NCBI RefSeq assembly: GCF_019967995.1
Contig: NZ_CP065377.1
Location: 868,001 to 932,000, forward strand
Direction: 5' to 3'
Length of the DNA: 64,000 nt
DNA from: Faecalibacterium prausnitzii
GTDB taxonomy: Bacteria; Bacillota; Clostridia; Oscillospirales; Ruminococcaceae
Positions 1-8,950 of this stretch are shown here, piece by piece (the first letter of the stretch is position 1; each line of letters begins with the position of its first letter). A model generated the notes under the pieces. It searched no databases. It worked only from the letters and a program-made list of their open reading frames with translations, and was not told where the DNA came from. The position numbers and the translations under genes are program-made.

Positions 1-1565
1 CGGCACTCCCTGTTCTCACAGAACCAGCCCTTTTCACGTTCCACGACAGGCTTCCCACAGTTCGGACAGACACCAATAATCTTGCTTTTCATAAGTGCAT
101 TCGCTCCTTTTTTCATTTCCGTGTTCTTTACCAGTTCGGTAATCATCGTATTGATCTCAGTCATAAATTCACCCGGCTCCATTTCGCTGCGCTCAATACG
201 CAGCAGCTTCGTTTCCCAATCGGCGGTCATTTCCGGGGATTGGATCTCTTCGGGCATCACAGTAATGAGGGCTTTGCCCTTGTCCGTGGGCAGAAGCACC
301 TTGTTTTTCTTGGTGCCCTTGCGTTCCAGAAAACCCTTCTGCACCAGTTTTTCGATGGTGGCGGCTCTGGTTGCCGGGGTACCGATGCCCTGACGCTCCA
401 CGCCCTCCGGCATACTGTCCGCACTGGCGGTCTCCATAGCGTGCAGCAGGGTGTCCTCGGTAAAGTGCTTCGGCGGGGACGTTTGACCCTCCTTCAGCTC
501 TGCGTTAAGGATGCCGCACTCGTTTTCTGCCGCATTGGGCAGGGCGGTGAGTTCCTGTTTTCGGTTCAGGATGTCGGCAAGCACCTTACGTTCCACCGCT
601 TTCCAGCCTTCTTCCAGAACCTCCTTGCCCTTGGCGGTAAATTCCTCCCCGGCACATTCGGTGGTCAGCAGGGTTTCCAGATACCGGAAGGGCTTGCTGA
701 CTGCCATCAGCGTCCGGGCGATGATGAGCTTCAGAACGTTCTGCTCGCCTTTAGGCAGCGCTTCCAGATCGGCTTGCAGCATACTGCGGGTGGGCAGGAT
801 GGCGTGGTGGTCGGTGACTTTTTCCCGGTTGACGGTGCGCCGTGTCCGGGGTACAGCCTCGTCCACATCTTCTGGGGTAATGTCAAAAAAGCCTTCCAGT
901 TCCTCGGTCAGCACCTCCAGCATTTCCTCGTCATCGTCGGTGATATAGCAGCTATCAGTCCGGGGATAAGTGGTAAGTTTCTTCTCATACAGGCTCTGCA
1001 CATAGTCCAGCGTCTGCTGTGCGCTGTACCCCAGCAGGCGGTTGGCGTCCCGCTGAAGGGTGGTCAGGTCGTACAGCGGCGGCGGATTCTCGGATTTTTC
1101 CTTGCGGGTGATGCGCTGGATCGTTGCCACCATCTCCCTTCGACAGGCTTCCAGCAGGTTTTCTGCAACGGATTTTTCAGGAATGCGGCGGCTGGATGCC
1201 GTGCATCCGCTGGTCAGTTCCAGATCCACCGTGTAGAACTTTTCCGGCACAAAAGCGGCTATCGCAGCCTCCCGCACCACCGTCATGGCAAGCACCGGAG
1301 TCATGACCCGACCGACCGCTAAAGGTTGACCGTACAGACATGAAAAAAGCCGGGACGCATTGATGCCGACCATCCAGTCGGCACGTTCCCGGCAAAGTGC
1401 TGCGTTGTACAGCGCATCGTATTCAGTTGACGGTTTGAGATGGGCGAACCCCTCTCGGATGGCGTTTTCCTCCATGCTGGACAGCCACAGGCGGGAAAAG
1501 GGCTTTTTGCAGCCCGCTTGCTGGTAGACAAGGCGGAAGATTAGTTCGCCCTCACGCCCTGCATC
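1..1565 (-). pseudogene. topB: DNA topoisomerase III, C-terminal part (split by IME-1; runs off the window)
   Basis: The minus frame is open from the IME-1 junction to position 1 and encodes the type IA topoisomerase body: DAGREGELIFRLVYQQ at the junction, the active-site YPRTDS segment near 970-990, and a C-terminal zinc-finger start (GVCPNCGKPVVE) near 25-70. The missing N-terminus lies at 12452-12772, beyond IME-1. Joining the two parts restores CATDAGREGE. In ICEs this enzyme is thought to decatenate or relax the element during transfer. As it stands the gene is broken, but excision would repair it. The 3' end is outside the window. Confidence 0.9.
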
Positions 1566-1576
1566 TGTAGGATAGT
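1558..1576. repeat. IME-1 left attachment junction
   Basis: topB codons end at CCTGCATC (1558-1565). The element continues with TGTAGGATAGT (1566-1576). When joined to the right end (ACTAT + CCTGCATC, 12451-12463) the arms ACTATCCT and AGGATAGT form a perfect 8-bp inverted repeat around an 8-bp centre. That is the symmetry expected of a serine-recombinase attP. Confidence 0.8.
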
Positions 1577-1602
1577 TCTCGGAGGTGACTTTTCTGACTT
1601 TG

Positions 1603-3228
1603 TTACTCGATGGCATCCAATGGGCCGATAAAGCGGTAGAAAATCTGGATTTTCTGGACGTATTCGCCATCGACCTTTTCCGCTCTGGATACCAGAATCT
1701 TGTCAATCAGCTGATGCAGAATCTTATAGTTCAGTTCGGTGATACCAGCGTACTTGCTGACTTCATCAATAAAATCCTGAATCTTGTCCAGCTGATCGTG
1801 TTCAGCACGGCCTTCCCGCTCGTACTGCTCAATCTTCTCGGTCAGTTCAGCCTGTTCTTTGTCGTAGCGATCTGCAAGCATTTGAAAACGTTTCTCCGGG
1901 AGAAGTCCCTTTGATACGTCCTCATAAAGTTTTGCATACAGGTCTTCGATTTCTGCGATTCGTGCTTTACACTGCTTCAAATCCCGTTTGTGCTGCGCCC
2001 GGTCAGAGGACACCCGGAGGTGCATCTGATTTGCAATCTTCTTCACAAGGGCTTCCCGATTGCTCACAGCGGCCTTTGCGTGTGCCTGAATGTCCGCAAA
2101 GACAGCTTCATGCAGAACACGGGCTTCCAAATTATGCGAGTCACAGGCTTTCGCACCATATTTCCGATAAGTGCTGCAACAATAAAAGGTCTGATCCAGA
2201 ACACTGTTACGTTTGCGCCTGTGCTCGACCTTGACTAACATCGTTCTGCCGCAGTCTGCACAGCGGACGATGCCCTTGAAGATATTGTCGTAGTCGGTCT
2301 TATCGCACATAAAACTACTGGAACGGCTGTAAAGGATTCGCTGCACGTTCTCCCAACGGTCTTGTGGGATGATTGCTTCATGTGTATTCGGAACGATAGC
2401 GCGTTCTTCAAACGGAATATAACGCCGCTTTTTGGATTTCATGGACACGGTGGGCTTGGCTTCGTAGATGATGTGTCCGGCGTAGACTGGGCTGTGCAGA
2501 ACCTGACTGATATAGGCACTGTCCCAATCATACATCTTTTCATCATCAATAAAGCGGCCAAACATCTCTTTCTTGTAGTAACACGGCTTCAAGACTTTTT
2601 CATCGTGGAGCCGCTTGGCGATGCGGTGAAGCCCCAGCCCTTCCTCTGCCATTGAATAGATATACTCAACAACGGGGGCGGTGTTCGGGTCGATCACAAG
2701 GTGATTGTGGTCGGCAGGGTCTTTCTGGTAGCCAAACGGTGCGCCGCTGGAGATATACTTTCCACTTTTCTTGCGTGTCCGAAGGGCACTCTTGATCTTT
2801 CGGGAAGTGTCTTTGGCGTACATTTCATTGATGATGTTTCGGAACGGGGCAATATCCATCTGAGATTGCTCGTTGGAATCATAACCATCGTTGATTGCAA
2901 TATAGCGGACACCGTGTTCAGGAAAGAAGATTTCCATATACGTTCCGGTTTCGATGTGGTTGCGTCCAAGTCGGGACTGGTCTTTGGTAATGACTGTTGC
3001 CACCTTTCCTTCCCGGATATCATCCAGAAGTTCCTGAAAGGCAGGGCGGTCAGAGTTCGTACCGCTGTAACCATCATCAACATAGTACTGGCAATTCCCG
3101 AAACCGTTGCGTGTGGCATACTCCATAAGCATTGACTTTTGAGTGCGGATGCTCAGGCTTTCGCTGTTTGAACCGTCATCTTTTGACAGTCGGCAGTATA
3201 AAGCAGTTACTTTTTTGTCCTTTTCCAT
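1603..3228 (-). CDS. Large serine recombinase (TnpX-like) of IME-1
   Basis: A 541-residue site-specific serine recombinase that would integrate and excise IME-1. The resolvase domain comes first: LYCRLSKDDG carries the nucleophilic serine and is followed by KDQSRLGRN. A recombinase domain follows, then a zinc ribbon (CADCGRTM ... CCSTYRKYGAKAC), then a coiled coil near 400-470. The start at 3228 is chosen because GGAGG lies 5 nt upstream; an in-frame ATG 12 nt earlier overlaps that site. The gene ends 38 bp inside the left junction, typical for large serine integrases. Family is certain; the exact subgroup is not. Confidence 0.93.
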   Translation of the reverse strand: MEKDKKVTALYCRLSKDDGSNSESLSIRTQKSMLMEYATRNGFGNCQYYVDDGYSGTNSDRPAFQELLDDIREGKVATVITKDQSRLGRNHIETGTYMEIFFPEHGVRYIAINDGYDSNEQSQMDIAPFRNIINEMYAKDTSRKIKSALRTRKKSGKYISSGAPFGYQKDPADHNHLVIDPNTAPVVEYIYSMAEEGLGLHRIAKRLHDEKVLKPCYYKKEMFGRFIDDEKMYDWDSAYISQVLHSPVYAGHIIYEAKPTVSMKSKKRRYIPFEERAIVPNTHEAIIPQDRWENVQRILYSRSSSFMCDKTDYDNIFKGIVRCADCGRTMLVKVEHRRKRNSVLDQTFYCCSTYRKYGAKACDSHNLEARVLHEAVFADIQAHAKAAVSNREALVKKIANQMHLRVSSDRAQHKRDLKQCKARIAEIEDLYAKLYEDVSKGLLPEKRFQMLADRYDKEQAELTEKIEQYEREGRAEHDQLDKIQDFIDEVSKYAGITELNYKILHQLIDKILVSRAEKVDGEYVQKIQIFYRFIGPLDAIE

Positions 3229-3245
3229 GTGTACCTCCATAATGG

Positions 3246-3260
3246 AAAAGAGACCTCATC
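3246..3260 (+). repeat. 15-bp repeat, inverted copy near the right end of IME-1
   Basis: AAAAGAGACCTCATC lies just upstream of the recombinase gene. Its exact inverted copy is at 12410-12424, near the other end of IME-1. The role is unknown; it could bind a recombinase or directionality factor, or be part of a terminator. Confidence 0.45.
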
Positions 3261-3321
3261 AATCACATTGTAGCGGATGCTGCGTGACGATGCAAGCCCT
3301 TTTCCGCAGTAAAACGTCCAA

Positions 3322-3504
3322 TTAGCCAGCGGCGAGATACGATTCGGCAGTTTTACGAATTTCTTCTTCCACAAGCCGCTGAAAAAGCGTATTCATCGGC
3401 ACATTGCCGATATAATGGCGTTCCACGATCAGGCGCACGGACTTCGGACTTCTCGGCGCACGTTTGCGTGTGGTGGGCTTCTTCTCAGATTTTTCTTTGT
3501 TCAA
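3322..3504 (-). CDS. Small TnpW-like protein
   Basis: Sixty residues with a basic N-terminus (KKPTTRKRAPRSPK) followed by a conserved-looking C-terminal part, RHYIGNVPMNTLFQRLVEEEI. The size, the position upstream of the serine recombinase and the length of the C-terminal segment match the transposon-encoded TnpW family, of which IME-2 has a clearer copy at 30247-30438. The start is TTG, 7 nt after GAGGAGG. The function of TnpW proteins is not established. Homology here is an inference from position and pattern. Confidence 0.55.
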   Translation of the reverse strand: MNKEKSEKKPTTRKRAPRSPKSVRLIVERHYIGNVPMNTLFQRLVEEEIRKTAESYLAAG

Positions 3505-3684
3505 GGGCAGACCTCCTCATTCATGTGGTGCAAATACGGAAAGGAATGGATGGATTCTATTCGTTTTTCTCTTTTTGTTTTATTACGTTGGTTAGGTGAA
3601 AGTTTTCTTCGATACAGTCTTAAAGGCTGCTATACTGCATAGGAAAAATATCTTTTGCAGATGCCATTAAGAATCTGCATCACA

Positions 3685-3716
3685 GAATCGTGATTTTGGC
3701 GGTTCTTGAATCGTGA
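3685..3716 (+). repeat. Iteron pair next to the IME-1 RepA-like gene
   Basis: Two direct copies of GAATCGTGA (3685-3693 and 3708-3716) lie just beyond the stop codon of the RepA-like gene. The ICE repA gene carries the same word inside its coding sequence (36489-36497, with related and inverted copies nearby). RepA_N replicons commonly place initiator-binding iterons in this region, so this is a candidate replication origin. Confidence 0.55.
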
Positions 3717-3727
3717 AAAACGCAGAA

Positions 3728-4060
3728 CTATTCAACATTTGGAATTTTCACAAAGATGTGATTGGGCGAAGAAAACCGCGTTCGTCTGCGCTCAATCAAT
3801 CCCGCAGCGTCCAATTCCTTAAGCGCACTGGAAACACTGACAGTGCTGCGCCCTAGCTGCTCAGCCAAAGAGCAAATCGTAAAAATGACAAACACGAATC
3901 CACGTTCATCTATCCAGAGATTTTTCTGCGAGAGTGTGGCACGGTCGAGTAGCAACACATAAGTCATTTTTGCAGTCTGACTCAGGTCAAGTTCCAAAAG
4001 GAAGCGTGGGTATGGGAGAAACGGCGGCAGCGGAGTTTGCGTGGTAAGATATTCTGAAAT
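3728..4060 (-). CDS. RepA_N-type replication initiator, N-terminal domain only
   Basis: About 110 residues matching the N-terminal winged-helix domain of replication initiator A: PRFLLELDLSQTAKMTYVLL, ERGFVFVIFTICSLAEQLG, and a wing ending IERRRTRFSSPNHIFVKIP. The ICE copy at 36008-36877 is 289 residues, so this one stops right after the DNA-binding domain and the iterons follow the stop. The only well-spaced Shine-Dalgarno (GGAGG) serves an ATT at 4060; the nearest GTG (4069) overlaps that site. It may be a truncated initiator or a regulator that binds the iterons. Confidence 0.7.
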   Translation of the reverse strand: MSEYLTTQTPLPPFLPYPRFLLELDLSQTAKMTYVLLLDRATLSQKNLWIDERGFVFVIFTICSLAEQLGRSTVSVSSALKELDAAGLIERRRTRFSSPNHIFVKIPNVE

Positions 4061-4069
4061 GTTGATCAC

Positions 4070-4865
4070 CTCCAGCTGAAGCAGAAATCAGGAACAAAGA
4101 GTATGTAACGAGAATTGGAGGGTTCCAATTCTCCAGTCGCAGAAAAGCACGAAACAAGTGCTCAACTGCGTTAATAAGTTAAGGTCTCCCATATTGGTCC
4201 TCGACTTCCCTAGGAGTGGGGAATCGTCCGGCGGCGGGCTTGCACCGCACCATTGGCATTTCAGCCACCCCGTCTTCGTTATGACCGGGCTGCGAGTTAC
4301 AGAAGTACCTTTTGTGAAGTACCGGACGATTGAACTATTCACTTGTCAAGGAACATATGGAAGATTTCTGGACTTTGACGGACGAAAAACATCCTTCTAC
4401 TTGGTAGCCGATGAAAAAGGCCATTTCGTAGCATTGCAAGCAATTTTGTAAACAAAACGTCATAATAGTCCGAGAATGGTCTTGAAAAAGATGCCCTACA
4501 CTTGGTAGGCATCGAGAACGCCTGTTTCGTAGCATTGGTGAGAAACTTGTAATTGAATTGTAATTCTTGAGACCAAATCTCCGCTTTTGAAAAAATCCTC
4601 TCAATAGGTAGGCAACGAAAACAGCCCAAAGACAACCATCTTTTTGAGAATTAACAAAAAGGTCACAAATGACCGGCTTTCAAAGAGGCGCTTCTACTAT
4701 TAACAGAAAAAGTGGCCTAAAATGGGGGGTGTTGGAGAAAATTTCTGCCTTAAAAGTACGCCTCTACTCACTAGCCAGCGAGAATAGCCAAAAGCCAGCA
4801 AAAAACAAATGAATTATGTACTTCTGCCACTGATTGCAACGGCATATCGGTGACAGAAAGATCGT
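4070..4865. other. 800-bp non-coding stretch of IME-1 with hairpins and degenerate direct repeats
   Basis: No convincing gene is present. A perfect hairpin (GAGAATTGGA / TCCAATTCTC, 4110-4133) is followed by a nested hairpin (CGCAG..AGCAC / GTGCT..CTGCG, 4138-4170). Four degenerate repeats with the core TAGGC..CGA.AA..GCC then lie at 4399-4436, 4500-4537, 4602-4639 and 4767-4796. The first two are 38 nt long, start 101 bp apart and share TTTCGTAGCATTG at their ends. The region could be a single-strand or replication origin, or a structured RNA. Confidence 0.6.
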
Positions 4866-6449
4866 TTAGAGCGATTCTTCGCGGTTTGGGGTGGTAGAAA
4901 TCGTTTTGTAGTTGGACTTTTTCTGCTGAAGCTGCTCCAGCTGTTTCAGCACCGATTCCTTCTCCGGGGGCTTGCCGCCCGGTGTGGAAAGCTGCTGCTT
5001 ATTCAGCACCATGTCGATATACTTGCGGATATTTTTCAGGGCAGAGACATCCGGCTGCAAGGTTTCCAGTTTGGTACGCAGTTCTGCGCTGCCGGATTGC
5101 AGCGCAGAAAATTCGGCATCCAATGCCGAAAAATCCACCGCTGTGCTGCCGTTCAGTTTCATCAGAGTGCGGACAGCTTTATTAAAGGTGTCCAGCTCCT
5201 CTTTGTGCTGGGCGGCATAAGCGTCCTTGGTCAACTTGAAGTTCTTCTTGATAAAGGTGTCGTGGATGGGCTTCAGCTTGGCATGGGCGGCGGCAGCATC
5301 CTTGATCTGGGCGATTGCCCGCATACGGTTTTCGTTCTGCTTCAACTGCCTACGGAGAGGGGCGGCGGTCTGGTTCAGGTTAGAAATTGCGGTATCCAGA
5401 TCCTCGATGGTGTTCAGAGAATGGGCTTTCAGATAGTCCACCGCCCGTTTGACTTCCTCAAAGTCTCGGACAGTGCATTTCAGTTTTGCCTTGCCAGACC
5501 AATCGCTGCGCTGCTCGTTGCGGAGGTTGAAGTAATCCACCAGCAGGTCGGACAGCATTGGCTCCTTGGCTTGTTCCAGTGCATCCAAAAGAATCTGCTT
5601 CTTTTCATTCAGGTCTGCGATCCAGCGTTGCAGCCCACGAATCGCACTGCGGATGGACTGCATCAGGCTATTGGCGGCGCGAATATCCCGGTTCAGGTTG
5701 CCGAGAAAAGTTTCCACTCCACGCTTTTCCATCTGGTGTGCGGCGGGACCGAGATGCACGGTCGGTATCTGCTGGATGCCCTGTCGCTCAAAGGAGCGCA
5801 GGTCAACACGTTCCGGGCGGCCAGCCGCTTCCAAATAGCGGTTGGTAATGGTCTCCCAGCCATGCCGCCAGACCTCGGCATACTTCTGGTCGTTCCAGTC
5901 CACCGTGTTTTCCTTGTGGCACTTCCAGTTGCCGGAAGCGAGCCGGATGCGCTCACCGTTCTCGTCAAGGTCGTACACCTTTCTGGCTTTCGGGAGCCAC
6001 TTGCCGTGTTCATCTATTGCCCGGAGCGTCAGCAGAATGTGAGCGTGTGGGTTTCCATCTCCCTTGTCGTGGATGGCAAAGTCGGCAATCATCCCTTTGG
6101 AAACAAACTGCTCCTGACAAAACTCTTTTATCATGGACAAATACTGCTCCTTCGGCACCTCCACCGGGAACGCCAGCACGATGCGCCGGGCAAGCTGGGA
6201 GTTCCACTGGTTCTCCACAGCTTCTACGGCGTTCCAGAGGGTCGCCCGGTCTGCATATCCGGGCGGCGCATAGGATGGCAGCATGATCTCAGCGTGGACA
6301 AGCTCTTTCTTCTTGTTGTAGAATTTTGTTCTCTGGTCGTACTCGCTGAACAGCCGTTCGCCGCTTTGGTAAGCGGCCCCGGCAACAGCGGACTGCCCTT
6401 GGCTGCGCTTGACGATGGTAATTTTGAAATGCGGACACGGAATAGGCAT
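4866..6449 (-). CDS. MobA/MobL family relaxase of IME-1
   Basis: A 527-residue relaxase that would nick IME-1 at oriT and lead the strand into a recipient. The N-terminus has the family start (FKITIVKRSQGQSAVAGAAYQSGERL). The HUH motif is seen in GDGNPHAHILLTLR, and the downstream family motif is KARKVYDLDENGERI. The C-terminal half is coiled-coil rich (LQRWIADLNEKKQILL and further). The start at 6449 follows a GGGGGTG site and fits the family N-terminus; longer in-frame starts would only add unrelated residues. It is preceded by an oriT-like site and the DUF3847 gene. Confidence 0.9.
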   Translation of the reverse strand: MPIPCPHFKITIVKRSQGQSAVAGAAYQSGERLFSEYDQRTKFYNKKKELVHAEIMLPSYAPPGYADRATLWNAVEAVENQWNSQLARRIVLAFPVEVPKEQYLSMIKEFCQEQFVSKGMIADFAIHDKGDGNPHAHILLTLRAIDEHGKWLPKARKVYDLDENGERIRLASGNWKCHKENTVDWNDQKYAEVWRHGWETITNRYLEAAGRPERVDLRSFERQGIQQIPTVHLGPAAHQMEKRGVETFLGNLNRDIRAANSLMQSIRSAIRGLQRWIADLNEKKQILLDALEQAKEPMLSDLLVDYFNLRNEQRSDWSGKAKLKCTVRDFEEVKRAVDYLKAHSLNTIEDLDTAISNLNQTAAPLRRQLKQNENRMRAIAQIKDAAAAHAKLKPIHDTFIKKNFKLTKDAYAAQHKEELDTFNKAVRTLMKLNGSTAVDFSALDAEFSALQSGSAELRTKLETLQPDVSALKNIRKYIDMVLNKQQLSTPGGKPPEKESVLKQLEQLQQKKSNYKTISTTPNREESL

Positions 6450-6685
6450 CACCCCCAAACAAAAAGACCGCCCAGCAAGATTGCTCTTGGTGAACGGTCT
6501 GGAATTGTATTCGGTTTTGCTCGCCGCCTTAGAACGGAGTGCCATGCGCTTCGATCTCAGGCGGGAGCCGCAAAAGGATAGCTGCAAAGCAGCGCAAGGA
6601 AAATGCAGTTTTCCTTGGGATGGAATCGGGCTGGCGCACAAACGCCAGCTTCGATTTCATCGAGCCGTCTGCAAGACCGCAATTT

Positions 6686-6714
6686 CACCGGAACGGTGTA
6701 TAATTGCGCCCTTT
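6686..6714 (+). other. Candidate oriT (MOBQ-type nic) of IME-1
   Basis: A perfect hairpin CACCG-gaa-CGGTG (6686-6698) is followed two bases later by TAATTGCGCCCT. IME-2 has the same layout at 28745-28775, with TAAGTGCGCCCT. The RSF1010 family of MOBQ plasmids uses an inverted repeat followed by TAAGTGCGCCCT as its nic region. The site lies upstream of the relaxase gene, where oriT is normally found. Confidence 0.72.
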
Positions 6715-7036
6715 ATTCTAAAGGTTTTTGGACGTTGCTGCGTTCGTGAACATCATGCACCATCTTTGCAAGTGCCAGCACGACTTCAGGCTGGCGGAAC
6801 GAGATTTTCAGCAGCTCCATCACCTGATCGTTGGTGAGTTCTTCCGGCGCAATCAGAAAACTTTCCAGCATTCCGGCACGGGTACACAGCCGATGCACAC
6901 GGGCCTTGCGGGTCAGCTCCGGTATCTGGTGTTCCAGAATTTTCTCCCGGTGCTGGTAGTAGCGCAGCTGCTGTTCTGCTTTGGCTTTCTCGCTGCGGAG
7001 ATAGGCGAGATCGGTTTTCGGTTGGGTCAATGGCAT
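6713..7036 (-). CDS. DUF3847 family mobilization accessory protein
   Basis: A 107-residue helical, highly charged protein: LRSEKAKAEQQLRYYQHREKILEHQI, then KARVHRLCTRAGMLESFL, then an acidic helical tail. It matches the DUF3847 proteins found directly upstream of MobA/MobL relaxases; IME-2 carries a homologue at 28790-29086 with the same ENREKI / RxHRLCxRGG layout. The start at 7036 has AAGGAG upstream. It may act as a relaxosome helper, but that role is inferred only from position. Confidence 0.8.
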   Translation of the reverse strand: MPLTQPKTDLAYLRSEKAKAEQQLRYYQHREKILEHQIPELTRKARVHRLCTRAGMLESFLIAPEELTNDQVMELLKISFRQPEVVLALAKMVHDVHERSNVQKPLE

Positions 7037-7064
7037 CACGCTCCTTTTCAAAAGTTGGTTGTAT

Positions 7065-7093
7065 TCGACATTTTTATTGGTTCGTGGTACACT
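7065..7093 (+). promoter_or_regulatory. Promoter of the sigma/anti-sigma operon
   Basis: TCGACA (7065-7070) and TACACT (7088-7093) are separated by 17 bp and lie about 30 bp before the sigma-factor gene. They are near the housekeeping -35/-10 consensus. The divergent DUF3847 gene begins at 7036. Confidence 0.5.
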
Positions 7094-7125
7094 ACACACA
7101 ATCAATGTGAATAGAGGTGACTGCG

Positions 7126-7656
7126 TTGCTTGCGTTATATCTAAGTGTGCTTGATGATCGAAACTTTGAAGAAGATTTTACCGAGGTGTACAATACATAC
7201 AAACGGCTGGTTTACCATACCGCTTACAAAATCATGGATGATTCGTATCTGGCAGAGGATGTGCTACAAGAGGTATTTTTGTACGTTGCAAAAAATTTTT
7301 CTAAAATTCATCGAGAAAACTGTCACGAACTCGCTGCTTATCTCGTTAGTTGTAGTAGAAGCCGTGCATATGATATGCTTCGCAAACAACGAGAAGAATT
7401 GCTGGAAGATGTCCCAAACGAACCAGATGCCGCTCCGGTGCCGGATGATGCAGCAGTTAGCACCGATAACATTGAACGTCTAACAGAACTGATTGGCCAA
7501 ATGAAACCGATGTACCGTGATCCGCTACGCCTTTTGGCAATGGGATATACAAACCGTGAGATTGCAAAATCGCTGGGATTAACGGATGAAGTGGTACGAA
7601 CACGGCTCTTTCGAGGACGAAAACTATTATGGAAGGAGATGAACAGCCATGAGTGA
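7126..7656 (+). CDS. ECF-type RNA polymerase sigma factor
   Basis: About 176 residues with sigma region 2 (YNTYKRLVYHTAYKIMDDSYLAEDVLQEVFLYV has the typical DxxLAEDVxQEVF signature) and region 4 (YTNREIAKSLGLTDEVVRTRLFRGRKLL, a helix-turn-helix). The TTG start is preferred because AGAGGTG lies 6 nt upstream; a GTG at 7117 overlaps that site. Its stop overlaps the start of the anti-sigma gene, so the two are translationally coupled. It probably controls the downstream exported-protein genes of IME-1, which is inference from operon order. Confidence 0.88.
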   Translation: MLALYLSVLDDRNFEEDFTEVYNTYKRLVYHTAYKIMDDSYLAEDVLQEVFLYVAKNFSKIHRENCHELAAYLVSCSRSRAYDMLRKQREELLEDVPNEPDAAPVPDDAAVSTDNIERLTELIGQMKPMYRDPLRLLAMGYTNREIAKSLGLTDEVVRTRLFRGRKLLWKEMNSHE

Positions 7657-8344
7657 GCGGACAGACATTTCATTTGATGCGGCTTTGATGATGGCACTTC
7701 GTGCAGATGCGCAAAGAGAACTGGATTCGCTTCCAACGCCAAAGCAGTTTGAGGAAATCTACCCAGATACGTCCCAATGGGACGAACGAATGACAGAGGC
7801 CTTAAAGAAGAAAAAGCACCACCCAGTGTTGAAACGAGTACTAATTGCGGCATTGACACTCGTAATGCTGACGGTTGGTGCTCTTGCGGTCAGCGCTGAT
7901 TTCCGCAGGGCAGTCTATACGATGATTCAAAAATTTCTGCCCATTGAGATGCAGCTGACTTATCAGGTGGATGGCGAACCGCTGGAGTGGCTCCCGGATG
8001 GATACAGCGACCATTATGTGCCGAACGGCTTTGAAATGGACGATGTGCAGAAATTTGAGCGAGCAGAAAACTTTTTACATGTTTACTCGTCAAAAGAAAC
8101 AGAGGAAAGCTACACAGTCCGTTGCTCAATTATCCAGCCAGGGCAGCAGTCCCTGTTTGATAATGAGCATACAGTGTACGAAACCGTAAAGGTCGGAGAA
8201 GCAGATGGTGTACTTGGAACCAGTACGGATGAACATGGAAAGAATGTTTATACTCTAAGTTGGGAACATCGGGGGATTACACATACCGTTATGGGAAACA
8301 TTCCATACGATGAGATTATGAAAATTGCGGAAGGTATCCGTTAA
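7649..8344 (+). CDS. Membrane-anchored anti-sigma factor with DUF4367-like domain
   Basis: 231 residues. A cytoplasmic N-terminal part of about 60 residues (FDAALMMALRADAQRELDSL) is followed by one membrane helix (LKRVLIAALTLVMLTVGALAV, about 60-82) and an outer domain ending in TLSWEHRGITHTVMGNI, like the C-terminal sheet of DUF4367 proteins. The order sigma, then a membrane protein overlapping by 8 bp, is the standard layout for an ECF sigma and its anti-sigma. The signal it senses is unknown. Confidence 0.75.
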   Translation: MSERTDISFDAALMMALRADAQRELDSLPTPKQFEEIYPDTSQWDERMTEALKKKKHHPVLKRVLIAALTLVMLTVGALAVSADFRRAVYTMIQKFLPIEMQLTYQVDGEPLEWLPDGYSDHYVPNGFEMDDVQKFERAENFLHVYSSKETEESYTVRCSIIQPGQQSLFDNEHTVYETVKVGEADGVLGTSTDEHGKNVYTLSWEHRGITHTVMGNIPYDEIMKIAEGIR

Positions 8345-8515
8345 GAAAGCTGGACACTTGTGAGAGTTCACAAATGTCTGGCTTTCTTTTTGTCTGAACT
8401 TACAAAGATGGAAAATTTGAAAAATTTTCTCCTGAAAATTGAAACGAAGCGAATGCGAATTGCGTTGATTATACAAAGGCTCTTGATGGGAGCAAAAAAA
8501 CGGAGGTGTATGTCT

Positions 8516-8902
8516 ATGTCGAAAAAGCGTTTGTTGTCCATTGTTGTTTCAGCGGTGATTCTCTTGAGCTTTGCCTGCACCGCAATGGCCGCTGAAAAGT
8601 CTGAACGGTATGTAGGCGATAGTACGGTCAACGGATCTATTTACCAAACATACTATCAGGTTGATGCCCAGACTCGAACTGGAGTAAAGAAAATCAGCGT
8701 TTCAGGCGTTCTCTATGAAAAGGGGACAATTGGAACATGGCAAAAAGTAAGTAGCTGCTCAAACAGCAGCACGACCTCAACCTGCATGGTGAGCAGTAGC
8801 TTTAACACTAAGCCCGGAAAATCTTATAGGCTTGAGTATTCTGCGACCTTTAGCTATTCCGATGGACGGAGCGAAACCATTACCGGAAGTACCAGTAGAT
8901 AA
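8516..8902 (+). CDS. Small secreted protein, unknown function
   Basis: 128 residues. It opens with a classic signal peptide (KKRLLSIVVSAVILLSFACTAMA) and a probable AMA|AE cleavage. The mature part of about 100 residues is Ser/Thr-rich and beta-strand-like (KKISVSGVLYEKG ... YRLEYSATFSYSDG), with two cysteines flanking SNSSTTST that could form a disulfide. The ATG at 8516 sits 9 nt after GGAGG; an in-frame ATG at 8510 is too close. Composition is more AT-rich than the mobilization genes. No family is recognised with confidence. Confidence 0.7.
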   Translation: MSKKRLLSIVVSAVILLSFACTAMAAEKSERYVGDSTVNGSIYQTYYQVDAQTRTGVKKISVSGVLYEKGTIGTWQKVSSCSNSSTTSTCMVSSSFNTKPGKSYRLEYSATFSYSDGRSETITGSTSR

Positions 8903-8950
8903 GTGGAGTTTGTTATATATTTCAGCAAGTTAGAAAGGTGTGAGGTAATT

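Noticed and set aside
240-1322. A 360-codon plus-strand frame
   Set aside because: It lies opposite the topoisomerase III coding strand, whose active-site motifs are intact; the plus-strand product has no recognisable domain.
4088-4635. Short minus-strand frames of 84-98 codons in the IME-1 gap
   Set aside because: They overlap each other in different frames, lack ribosome sites and run through the hairpins and repeats.
4399-4796. Repeats considered as a CRISPR array
   Set aside because: Only four degenerate copies with unequal spacing of 101-165 bp, no cas genes, and repeats that differ at many bases.
5097-6581. A 494-codon plus-strand frame
   Set aside because: It is a mirror of the relaxase gene, which carries the HUH motif and a family start on the minus strand.
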